A DNA stretch of 11,140 nt. It comes from SYIM01 sp041182885 (GTDB lineage: Bacteria; Pseudomonadota; Gammaproteobacteria; Burkholderiales; Burkholderiaceae_E). Numbering within the stretch: the first letter of the stretch is position 1; each line of letters begins with the position of its first letter. Below, one piece after another: positions 1-6,184 of the stretch. The DNA lies in NCBI GenBank assembly GCA_049423065.1, contig JBMSQB010000113.1, forward strand, positions 1 through 11,140. Reading direction: 5' to 3'. The notes under the pieces were generated by a model. That model saw nothing but the letters and a program-made list of their open reading frames with translations. It made no database searches and was not told the origin of the DNA. Both the position numbers and the translations under genes were made by a program.

Positions 1-2
1 CG

Positions 3-428
3 GGCACGACGGATCCCACCGAGACCCCGGGCGGAGCCTCCACCGCGGTCGCCACCCTCCAGGGCGTGGTGCCGAAGGCCAGCGGGTGCATCGACACGAT
101 CCGGTTCGACTTCACGCCGGCGACGCCGAACGCATCGGTCGAGTACGCGGCCGGGCCGTTCACGAACACCGAGGGCCAGCCCATCACGATCGAGGGCACC
201 CCCCTCGTCGTCACGTTCACCGGCGCCACCCTCGGCGACCCGAACGACCCCCAGGCCTACTCCGGCAACAACGTCATCATCCCGAAGACGCTCAACCACG
301 TGCTGCGGGCCACGGTGCAGACCAACACCTCCGGTCAGATGGCCTGGGTGCTCGACCTGGACTCGAAGCGGCCGTACACGGTGAGCTCGAGCTCGACCCC
401 CGCGTACTTCGTCATCTCGATCGGGTGA
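3..428 (+). CDS. AMIN-like domain (lipo)protein, 5'-truncated, actinobacterial type
   Basis: The reading frame is open from the left edge (position 3) to TGA at 426-428, giving 141 residues. The N-terminus lies outside the window. A GTG at 66 is available, but the frame continues upstream with a Thr/Pro/Gly/Ala-rich linker (GTTDPTETPGGAST), typical of the low-complexity spacer after a lipobox in actinobacterial surface lipoproteins. The following beta-rich domain (CIDTIRFDF, VEYAAGPF, VLRATVQ, WVLDLDSKRPY) resembles the AMIN-like domain of secreted actinobacterial proteins, which is presumed to bind the cell envelope. No signal peptide or catalytic site is visible in this fragment. Only about four of 141 codons end in A or T, very unlike the genes downstream, so this piece probably comes from a different organism. 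The domain name rests on recalled pattern only. That it is coding is much surer than the family. Confidence 0.6.
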   Translation, partial: GTTDPTETPGGASTAVATLQGVVPKASGCIDTIRFDFTPATPNASVEYAAGPFTNTEGQPITIEGTPLVVTFTGATLGDPNDPQAYSGNNVIIPKTLNHVLRATVQTNTSGQMAWVLDLDSKRPYTVSSSSTPAYFVISIG

Positions 429-432
429 TCCA

Positions 433-454
433 CCGGGCGCGCAGGCGCGCCCGG
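433..454 (+). terminator. GC-rich hairpin after the AMIN-like gene
   Basis: The sequence CCGGGCGCGC (433-442) is followed two bases later by its perfect complement GCGCGCCCGG (445-454). This forms a strong stem of about 9 bp with a CAGG tetraloop, 4 bases after the stop codon at 428. There is no T-run behind it. Such U-less stems after genes are common in high-GC actinobacteria, which fits the foreign look of the upstream gene. Confidence 0.5.
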
Positions 455-463
455 GGCTGCGAC

Positions 464-470
464 GAGGAGG
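464..470 (+). promoter_or_regulatory. Ribosome binding site for the MR/MLE-family gene
   Basis: GAGGAGG at 464-470 is a near-perfect Shine-Dalgarno sequence 8 bases before ATG 479. It fixes the start of the enolase-superfamily gene, although the open frame continues upstream. Because the change in composition falls close by, this site may belong to the upstream (actinobacterial-like) sequence rather than to the gene it now precedes. Confidence 0.55.
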
Positions 471-478
471 CGGTCCGC

Positions 479-1684
479 ATGAAGATCACCGGTCTTGAAA
501 CGATCAGGCTGGGGGAGTTTCCCAATCTGATCTGGGTGCGCTTGCACACCGATGAAGGCCTGGATGGTCTGGGCGAAACCTTCATGGGTGCAGCCGCAGT
601 CGAGGCCTATCTGCATGAAACCGTTGCGCCCAAGCTGCTCGGGCGCAATCCCCTGCACATCGAGGCGATTGGCCGCGATCTGGCCAACTATCTGGGCTGG
701 CGCTCCGCGGGGGTTGAAACCCGTGGCAACTCGGCGGTTGATATCGCGCTCTGGGACCTGTTTGGCAAGGCGGTCGGCATGCCGCTCGCCGATGCACTGG
801 GCGGACGCTCCCGAGAGTCCGTCCGGGTCTACAACACCTGCGCCGGCTACAAATACATTCGTGACGCGCGGGCCCAGGCGGTGGCCAACTGGCATGTGGG
901 CGAAACCTCGGGGCCTTACGAAGACCTCGAGGCTTTTCTGCATCGCGCCGACGAGCTTGCGCTGTCGCTGCTCGAGGACGGCATCACCGGCATGAAGATC
1001 TGGCCGTTCGATATTGCAGCCGAGCGTACCCGGGGCTGGGACATTTCTCCCCGCGAACTCGACACCGCACTCGAGCCCTTCCGGAAGATCCGCGCGGCGG
1101 TTGGCGATCGCATGGACATCATGGTCGAGTTTCACTCGCTATGGAGCCTGCCCATGGCCTGCCGGCTCGCGCGCGAGCTCGAGCCGTTCAACACCTACTG
1201 GCACGAAGATCCGTTTCGGCTCGACAACCTTGCCGACCTGCGCGAATACCGTCGTCATTCAAAGGCCTGGGTCTGCGCAAGCGAAACGTTGTCCTACACC
1301 CATGCGTTTCGGGAGTACCTCGAAACCGGCGTGGCGGGTGTTGCCATGCTCGATCTCTCCTGGTGCGGAGGCGTTACCGAGGCCCGAAAGATCGCGGCGC
1401 TTGCCGAGTCGCATCACGTACCGGTGGCACCGCATGATTGCACCGGTCCGGTGGTCTGGGCGGCCTCGTGCCACTTCTCTCTTCATGCGAGAAACACGCT
1501 GATTCAGGAGTGTGTGCGTGCCTTCTACACCGGCTGGTACACCGAACTGGTCACCGCGCTTCCCACGGTAAGCCGCGGAGAGGTCACGGTTGATTTTTCA
1601 AAACCCGGTCACGGGCTCGAGCTTCTGCCGGGGCTCGAGAAACGTGCCGATGCCATCCGCCGGCTAAGCGAAGGGGCTCGCTGA
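479..1684 (+). CDS. Mandelate racemase/muconate lactonizing enzyme family protein (enolase superfamily), probable acid-sugar-type dehydratase
   Basis: A 401-aa cytoplasmic Mg2+ enzyme of the enolase superfamily, which removes a proton alpha to a carboxylate. The N-terminal capping domain is residues 1-115 and the (beta/alpha)7-beta barrel about 120-370. The candidate metal ligands are E217 (MVEFH), E243 (WHEDP) and E269 (ASET), and the general acid/base pair is D292 and H319 (APHDCTGP). Spacings of 26, 26, 23 and 27 match those of mandelate racemase (195/221/247/270/297), placing it in the MR subgroup. The strand-2 base is probably K173 (GMKIWPFD), a pattern nearer acid-sugar dehydratases than mandelate racemase. 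E344 may be the terminal acidic residue. Start 479 is chosen from the SD at 464-470 and the canonical MKITGLET opening; the frame extends further upstream but with foreign composition. The stop overlaps the GST start by 1 nt (TGATG), indicating co-translation. The substrate is unknown. Confidence 0.9.
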   Translation: MKITGLETIRLGEFPNLIWVRLHTDEGLDGLGETFMGAAAVEAYLHETVAPKLLGRNPLHIEAIGRDLANYLGWRSAGVETRGNSAVDIALWDLFGKAVGMPLADALGGRSRESVRVYNTCAGYKYIRDARAQAVANWHVGETSGPYEDLEAFLHRADELALSLLEDGITGMKIWPFDIAAERTRGWDISPRELDTALEPFRKIRAAVGDRMDIMVEFHSLWSLPMACRLARELEPFNTYWHEDPFRLDNLADLREYRRHSKAWVCASETLSYTHAFREYLETGVAGVAMLDLSWCGGVTEARKIAALAESHHVPVAPHDCTGPVVWAASCHFSLHARNTLIQECVRAFYTGWYTELVTALPTVSRGEVTVDFSKPGHGLELLPGLEKRADAIRRLSEGAR

Positions 1685-2304
1685 TGCTCACCCTCTGGGG
1701 ACGCACCAATTCCATCAATGTGATGAAAGTGCTCTGGGCCATGGCCGAGCTCAATCTCGCCTACCAGCGTATTGATGCCGGCCTGCACCACGGTGTGGTC
1801 GACACCGACGCCTACGGCGAAATGAATCCCAACCGGAGGGTGCCCACCCTGCGCGATGGCGACTTCGTCTTGTGGGAGTCCAACACCATCGTCCGCTATC
1901 TGGCCGCGCGCGAGCGTCGCCATGATTTGCTGTCGGACGATCCGCAACGGCGCGCTGACGCCGAGCGCTGGATGGACTGGTCAACCAGCACGCTGGCTGC
2001 GCCCATGACCACGATCTTCTGGCAGCTGATTCGAACGCCTGCCGACCGGCGTGATGCTGCAGCCATCGAGCGCTCGCAGGCCGAGACCGCCCGCTGCTTC
2101 GCGCTGCTCGATCGCGAACTGGCAAGGCGCAGTCATCTGTCTGGTGATGCGCTCACGGTGGCTGATATGGCGGTTGCACCGTTTGTGCATCGATGGCTCG
2201 CGCTCCCCATCGAACACCCGACGCTGCCTGCGCTTGATGCGTACTACCGCAGAATGATGATGCGGCCCGCCTTCCGGCAGCATGTGGCGCTCGCGCTCAG
2301 CTGA
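1684..2304 (+). CDS. Glutathione S-transferase family protein
   Basis: A 206-aa cytosolic protein of standard bacterial GST length. Residues 1-80 form a thioredoxin-like glutathione-binding domain: GRTNSINV near the N-terminus offers S10/N12 as thiol-activating candidates, RVPTL carries the cis-proline P54, and WESNTIVRYL carries the E65-S66 pair that binds the gamma-glutamyl group. Residues 90-206 form the helical domain with the N-capping motif LTVADMAVAP (T158 to D161). The start ATG overlaps the upstream stop by 1 nt and is preceded by GAAGGGG (1670-1676), so it is translated with the MR/MLE enzyme. In catabolic clusters GSTs commonly serve as isomerases, thioether-cleaving or detoxifying enzymes; which applies here cannot be told. 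The gene ends 19 bases before the end of the convergent flavoprotein gene. Confidence 0.9.
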   Translation: MLTLWGRTNSINVMKVLWAMAELNLAYQRIDAGLHHGVVDTDAYGEMNPNRRVPTLRDGDFVLWESNTIVRYLAARERRHDLLSDDPQRRADAERWMDWSTSTLAAPMTTIFWQLIRTPADRRDAAAIERSQAETARCFALLDRELARRSHLSGDALTVADMAVAPFVHRWLALPIEHPTLPALDAYYRRMMMRPAFRQHVALALS

Positions 2305-2323
2305 GCGGCACCTGCGTCCTGGC

Positions 2324-3718
2324 TCAAGCGATTCTGGCTGCGCTCGCCGCAGCGATATGGCCGCCAGCAATGGCGCTCAGCAATCCGTTGCCTGACAGAT
2401 AGCCCCATACGGCATTGCCCGATACGCCGCGCGCCGCACCGCCCGCCGCGAGGAGGTTGGGAAACGGACGCCCTCGCGTATCGAGCACCCGGCAATGCGC
2501 GTCCACCGCCAGCCCGCCCTGGGTGTGAAACAGCGCGCCGGTGACCTTGACCGCATGAAGCCTTCCGGAGAGCGCGCGGCGGAAGGTTCGGCCGGTGACC
2601 GGATCGGTACCCTCGCGCACCGCGCCAAGCGTGCGTGCCAGCGTATCGGGCGCGCAGCCGATGGCGGCCGCGAGTTCGCCGGCATCAGCCGCGTGCCGCA
2701 CGGCGCCCGCCGCCTGCGCCTCGCGAAAATCGGGAAAGTCCTGTGCGAACTGCAGGATTTCGTCGTCGAACACATTCCATGCAATGCCGTCGGGTTGGGC
2801 AAGGACATGCACTGCCGCCTCCGAGTAGCCCTGGGTCTCGTCATGAAAACGTTCGCCCAGCCGGTTCACCTGAACGCCGCCTTCCATCATGAGCCCCCAG
2901 GAGATGAGCGCGCCCTGTGGAATGGCCCAGGAACCATGGCCCTGATAGGCACCCAGATCAGCGAGCCCCGCACCCAGCTGCCGGCCCCAGAGAATGGCTG
3001 AGCCGTCGTTGCCGACATGGCCTGCGTAGGTGGCGCTTGCCATCTCGGGCAGCAGCTCCGCCAGGAGCGCCGAATTGCCGCCATAGCCGTTACAGGCGAG
3101 GAGCACCGCGCGACAGGCGAGGCGCTCGGCCGTGCCATCGGGGCGAACATAGCCGACCGCCTGCAAGGCATCTGCGCCATCTGCCCACAGTTCGGTGACC
3201 CGCGCTTCGGTGAGTACGATCACGCCAGCCGCCTCCGCGGCGGCTGCGAGCCGGCCCATCAGCGCCGCACCGGTGCGCTCGGCCACGGCGTGCATCCGAT
3301 GCACCGAGTGGCCGGGGTAGAGGAAATTGTCGAGCACCTGCCAGGTGATGCCGTGCTCGGTTTCCAGGGCGTCGACGGCCGGGCCGGCTGCCTCGCTGTA
3401 GGCTTGCGCGAGCACCGGGTCGGCGGTGCCGTGGGTCTTGCCGGCGAGGTCACGCGCGAGTAGCGCGGGCGTATCGGCAATCGACTGGCGGGCCTGCGCG
3501 AGCGTGCCCGCCGCGGGCACGAAACCCGAGGAGAGTGCAGTCGATCCGGCCGGTACGGCATCGCGCTCGATCACCACGCAGTCGATGCCGGCGCGTGACA
3601 GCGCCAGTGCCGCGGTGAGTCCGCAGGCGCCTGCCCCCACGATGGCAACCCGGGTGTCGGCGTCCGTGTTGGGTACCTGCCCCCGACGCACGCGCGCCGG
3701 GTGATCGTGTTCTGTCAT
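2324..3718 (-). CDS. FAD-dependent oxidoreductase, fumarate reductase/tricarballylate dehydrogenase-like flavoprotein
   Basis: A 464-aa soluble flavoprotein of the FAD_binding_2 family (fumarate reductase flavoprotein, 3-ketosteroid dehydrogenase, tricarballylate dehydrogenase TcuA); its length is close to TcuA. The N-terminal Rossmann motif is VAIVGAGACGL (G28-x-G30-x-x-G33), with E51 (VIERD) for the FAD ribose. The C-terminal FAD segment is GGAARGVSGNAVWGYLSGNG (about 426-445). Residues that may match the fumarate reductase active site are R290 (GERFHDE), H398 (HTQGGL) and R430 (AARG). It would transfer hydride between FAD and a carbon-carbon bond next to a carbonyl or carboxylate. There is no haem or Fe-S domain and no signal peptide, so it is likely cytoplasmic and needs a partner acceptor. 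Start 3718 has GGAG (3727-3730) 8 bases upstream and overlaps the fdhD stop by 4 nt (ATGA). Substrate unknown. Confidence 0.85.
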   Translation of the reverse strand: MTEHDHPARVRRGQVPNTDADTRVAIVGAGACGLTAALALSRAGIDCVVIERDAVPAGSTALSSGFVPAAGTLAQARQSIADTPALLARDLAGKTHGTADPVLAQAYSEAAGPAVDALETEHGITWQVLDNFLYPGHSVHRMHAVAERTGAALMGRLAAAAEAAGVIVLTEARVTELWADGADALQAVGYVRPDGTAERLACRAVLLACNGYGGNSALLAELLPEMASATYAGHVGNDGSAILWGRQLGAGLADLGAYQGHGSWAIPQGALISWGLMMEGGVQVNRLGERFHDETQGYSEAAVHVLAQPDGIAWNVFDDEILQFAQDFPDFREAQAAGAVRHAADAGELAAAIGCAPDTLARTLGAVREGTDPVTGRTFRRALSGRLHAVKVTGALFHTQGGLAVDAHCRVLDTRGRPFPNLLAAGGAARGVSGNAVWGYLSGNGLLSAIAGGHIAAASAARIA

Positions 3719-4584
3719 TGCGGGATCTCCGGAATGGGGTGACGGACCGGCTCGGTTGGCTTCGAAAAGCGGATCCGCCAGGGATGCGTATAGCAGGTGA
3801 ATCGCTGATTGAGCGCACGCCCGATGGCGCAGACGCCGTACCTCTGCGCCACCTCGATCGCCATTTCGGTGGTGCCGCTTCGCGATATCACCACCGGCAC
3901 CTGCATCTGCGCCGACTTGATGATCATTTCGCTGGTGAGGCGTCCGGTCGTGTAGAGCACGGGGCAGCGCTCTCCGGGGTCGGCTGGAGGCTGCTGCAGG
4001 GCGCGCCAGCCCGCGATGCTGTCAAGCGCGTTGTGTCGCCCAACGTCCTCGACGAACAGGCAGAGCCGGTCGTGGTCGAACAGCGCGCAGGCGTGTACCG
4101 AGCCCGCCTGCTTGTAGAGGGTGTCGTGCCGCCGGATGGTGTCGGTGATGGCCAGGAGCGTCTCCTGCGACACACCATCCGGCGTATCGGGCACGGGCGC
4201 GAGGGTGTCGATCAGATCGGAAAACATGCTGCCCTGTCCGCAGCCAGTCGTCACCACACGGGAAGCATCGCGCGGGGTGCTGTGGTGCGAGACGCGGTGT
4301 GTCCGGACGGCCGCCGCACCCGTCTCCCAATCAACCGTGACCGACTCCACCTCGGCCACCGATTCGACCAGCCGCTGGTTGAGGAGGTATCCCAACACCA
4401 GCCATTCGGGATGTGCGCCCAGTGTCATGAGCGTGACCACTTCTGCGCGATCGAGGTAGAGGGTGAGCGCCCGCTCGACAGGTACGGTGACGGCGATGCG
4501 CTGGCCCCGTTCATTGGTGGCCATCACGCTGCGGATGAGCGGCAGGGACGCCTGGGTCAGACGGGGAAGGGCGGAGGCGGGCAT
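3715..4584 (-). CDS. fdhD: Formate dehydrogenase accessory sulfurtransferase FdhD (CGQG variant)
   Basis: A 289-aa homologue of FdhD, the protein that passes sulfur from IscS to the bis-MGD molybdenum cofactor so that formate dehydrogenase becomes active. Recognisable blocks are LGAHPEWLVLGYLLNQRLV (about 56-74), TTGCGQG (113-118), HDTLYKQAGSVHACAL (153-168), VEDVGRHNALDSIAGW (178-193) and TTGRLTSEMIIKSAQM (212-227) followed by ISRSGTTEMA. The E. coli enzyme has a CxxC loop; here only the first cysteine (C115) remains and the second position is glycine, a form I associate with a beta-proteobacterial subfamily. The N-terminus PLIRSV preceding M21 supports the upstream ATG at 4584, although no clear Shine-Dalgarno is seen. 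No formate dehydrogenase lies in the window, so its client is elsewhere. It is coupled to the flavoprotein gene by an ATGA overlap. Confidence 0.92.
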   Translation of the reverse strand: MPASALPRLTQASLPLIRSVMATNERGQRIAVTVPVERALTLYLDRAEVVTLMTLGAHPEWLVLGYLLNQRLVESVAEVESVTVDWETGAAAVRTHRVSHHSTPRDASRVVTTGCGQGSMFSDLIDTLAPVPDTPDGVSQETLLAITDTIRRHDTLYKQAGSVHACALFDHDRLCLFVEDVGRHNALDSIAGWRALQQPPADPGERCPVLYTTGRLTSEMIIKSAQMQVPVVISRSGTTEMAIEVAQRYGVCAIGRALNQRFTCYTHPWRIRFSKPTEPVRHPIPEIPQ

Positions 4585-4612
4585 TGATGCGGCAGGGTAA
4601 ACGGATCGGCAG

Positions 4613-4642
4613 CTTCGGGTTTGATGAAGCGGCTGCTACAGT
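4613..4642 (+). promoter_or_regulatory. Candidate extended -10 promoter of the DUF2889/BVMO operon
   Basis: In the 102-base divergent gap between fdhD and the DUF2889 gene, TGCTACAGT (4634-4642) resembles an extended sigma-70 -10 element (TGnTAtaaT). A weak -35-like CTTCGG lies at 4613-4618 with an 18-base spacer. Transcription would begin near 4649, downstream of the possible starts at 4621 and 4624, which supports ATG 4687 as the true start of the DUF2889 gene. The rest of the gap shows no clear operator or riboswitch. Confidence 0.35.
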
Positions 4643-4686
4643 CTACGTCGATCGAGTCCGCGTTTCTTCATTCGTACCTGTCTGCC

Positions 4687-5328
4687 ATGAAACTCCCTGC
4701 CTCGCGGCGCTACAGCGCCGACCTGTTTCCCCCGCCTGCACCGGTGGCCTCGATGCCTGCCGCGGCGCCCCGCCGCGCGCTTCACACGCGCCGCATCGTC
4801 TACGACAGCTTCGCGCGCGACGATGGCCTGTTCGACATCGAAGGCCGCATCATCGACACCAAGGCTTATCGCTACGAGGAACCGGTACGTGGGGTGCGCG
4901 AGCCTGGTGATGTGGTGCATGAAATGTGGGTTCGCCTCACCATTGATGGCGAGATGACGGTCCGCGACATTCATGTCGCGATTCCCGGCGCGCCCTATCC
5001 CACCTGCCCGGAAGCGCAGGCGCGGTTTCGTACCCTGCTCGGGCTGGGGCTCGCGCGAGGCTGGCGCCGTGCGGTCGATGAGCGCACAGGCGGCACGCTC
5101 GGTTGCACGCACGTACGTGAAATGCTCTACCAGATGCCGACGGTCGCCTATCAGTCGCTTGGCAACTGGTCGCTGCGCACCGCTGAAGGGTTCGAGACCA
5201 TTGCGGAGCGCATCGCTGTGCAGCCCCGATTCATTGACGGCTGTCACAGCTGGAGAGCCGACGGCCCGATCGTTGCCGTGCTCTTTCCGGAAGAGGCGGT
5301 TCCGACCCGCGATCCGGAAAAACCCTGA
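4687..5328 (+). CDS. DUF2889 domain-containing protein
   Basis: A 213-aa soluble protein recognised as DUF2889, a family without an assigned biochemical function that often sits in catabolic clusters of Proteobacteria. In order: a Pro/Ala-rich N-terminus (1-28), LHTRRIVYDSF (32-42), DDGLFDIEGRIIDTKAY (45-61), VVHEMWVRLTIDGEMTVRDI (76-95), YPTCPEAQARF (104-114), GCTHVREMLYQM (139-150) and FIDGCHSWRADGP (182-194). The polar residues H79, C140, H142, C186 and H187 look conserved from memory of the family and could form a metal or catalytic site; this is inference. The frame stays open to TTG 4621 and ATG 4624, but MKLPASRRYSADLFPPP at 4687 is a typical family start and lies below the putative promoter. 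There is no strong Shine-Dalgarno for any choice. The next gene starts 4 bases after the stop. Confidence 0.85.
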   Translation: MKLPASRRYSADLFPPPAPVASMPAAAPRRALHTRRIVYDSFARDDGLFDIEGRIIDTKAYRYEEPVRGVREPGDVVHEMWVRLTIDGEMTVRDIHVAIPGAPYPTCPEAQARFRTLLGLGLARGWRRAVDERTGGTLGCTHVREMLYQMPTVAYQSLGNWSLRTAEGFETIAERIAVQPRFIDGCHSWRADGPIVAVLFPEEAVPTRDPEKP

Positions 5329-5332
5329 GCCC

Positions 5333-6184
5333 ATGAATCAGCCGGGCGCACCCGATTCCCTGCTCCAGGCGGCGCTCAGGCCCTTTCAGGCGCTCGAAGC
5401 GCAGGGGCTTGCCGCACAGTACGAGCGCTCGTTCAAGCTCGAGCCAGGGCGTCTGATTACCCAGCGCTACATGCTCGGTGTGCGAACCGACTCAACCTCC
5501 GAGGCGGTGCTGATTGCGGCTGCGCGCGCGGTGGGCATGCCGCAAGCCGCGCTTGATGCGTTTGCGCAGTCGCTTGGCGCGGCGAGCACGGTGCTGTTCG
5601 GATTCGAAGGCGTCAACCTGCCCCGGTCAAGCGGTGATGCGCCGGTCTTCAAGGTGTATGCAGAGTATCGCGCCCGCCTGGTCGACCGCTTGCCCGGCGA
5701 CGCTCCGGTCGAACTCTTCCGTGGCTTCAAGTGGCAGCCTGATGAGCCTCATGCCTGGATCGAGACCCGCTACGGATGCCGTCCCGGGTTGACGGTCGAA
5801 GAGGTTCGGGCGCGGGGTGCTCAACTGCTCGCAACGCCGGCGCTTGAACCGGTGCGTGCTGCGGTCAACGCGGTGCTTGAGCGATCGCTTGCAATCGATC
5901 CCGGCTTTCAGCCGCAGTGGCTGGAGCTGGGTGAGTCGGGGCAACCGATTCGCGCCTTCGACCTCAATCTCTACGAGGCGGGCCTGCGGGTGGCCGATAT
6001 CGCCCGGCCGCTTTCAGCGCTCGCGCGCCGCTTTGCGATCTTGCCTGATGATCTTGAACGACTCCTTGCAATTGCCGGCCCGGGGCTGCTGGGCCATGTG
6101 TCGGCGGGCGAATCGCGCCGTGGCGCAGGATTTCTCACCGTGTACTTCGAGCCGGCGGAAAGCGCCGGACCCGGCCTCAGATGA
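5333..6184 (+). CDS. Hypothetical protein, unrecognised, between DUF2889 and a BVMO
   Basis: A 283-aa protein I do not recognise. It is clearly coding: its codon use matches its neighbours, it begins 4 bases after the DUF2889 stop and its stop overlaps the BVMO start by 4 nt (ATGA). It appears soluble, with no signal peptide or membrane helix. It has a helical N-terminal part (1-85), a central beta-rich stretch (STVLFGFEGVNLP, VFKVYAEYRARL, VELFRGFKWQ, about 85-135) and a C-terminal part with QPIRAFDLNLYEAGLRVADI (about 204-223) and GLLGHVSAGESRRGAGFLTVYF (251-272). C149 is the only cysteine, and no known nucleotide-binding or catalytic motif is visible. The open frame extends upstream to 4973 inside the DUF2889 gene, but ATG 5333 is the only start consistent with operon packing. 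A role as an enzyme or partner of the BVMO or DUF2889 protein is possible but unproven. Confidence 0.8.
   Translation: MNQPGAPDSLLQAALRPFQALEAQGLAAQYERSFKLEPGRLITQRYMLGVRTDSTSEAVLIAAARAVGMPQAALDAFAQSLGAASTVLFGFEGVNLPRSSGDAPVFKVYAEYRARLVDRLPGDAPVELFRGFKWQPDEPHAWIETRYGCRPGLTVEEVRARGAQLLATPALEPVRAAVNAVLERSLAIDPGFQPQWLELGESGQPIRAFDLNLYEAGLRVADIARPLSALARRFAILPDDLERLLAIAGPGLLGHVSAGESRRGAGFLTVYFEPAESAGPGLR

Noticed and set aside
383..397. GAGCTC/TCGAGCTC short repeat in the first gene
   Set aside because: It simply encodes a Ser-rich stretch with alternating Ser codons; no array or extended repeat follows.
86..478. Open frame extending the MR/MLE gene upstream to position 86
   Set aside because: The extra 131 residues are Arg/His/Pro-rich shadow translation of the AMIN-like gene in another frame. 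The Shine-Dalgarno at 464-470 and the family N-terminus place the start at 479.
335..1135. Long minus-strand open frame opposite the MR/MLE gene
   Set aside because: A shadow frame caused by high GC. The plus strand encodes a complete enolase-superfamily enzyme with all catalytic residues.
2294..2307. Perfect 14-bp palindrome CGCTCAGCTGAGCG across the GST stop codon, as a terminator
   Set aside because: It would give only a 5-bp stem with an AGCT loop and has no T-run; too weak to call as a bidirectional terminator between the convergent genes.
3718..4587. Plus-strand 289-codon open frame exactly opposite fdhD
   Set aside because: A mirror frame of the fdhD gene. Its translation has no recognisable domain, whereas FdhD motifs are unambiguous on the minus strand.
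4621..4686. Longer N-terminus of the DUF2889 protein from TTG 4621 or ATG 4624
   Set aside because: The extra 22 residues do not resemble the family start, no Shine-Dalgarno precedes them, and they overlap the candidate promoter.
6152..6168. Inverted repeat CCGGCG-GAAAG-CGCCGG just before the BVMO start
   Set aside because: A 6-bp GC-only stem inside coding sequence is easily expected by chance in this composition; the distance to ATG 6181 does not clearly occlude a Shine-Dalgarno.
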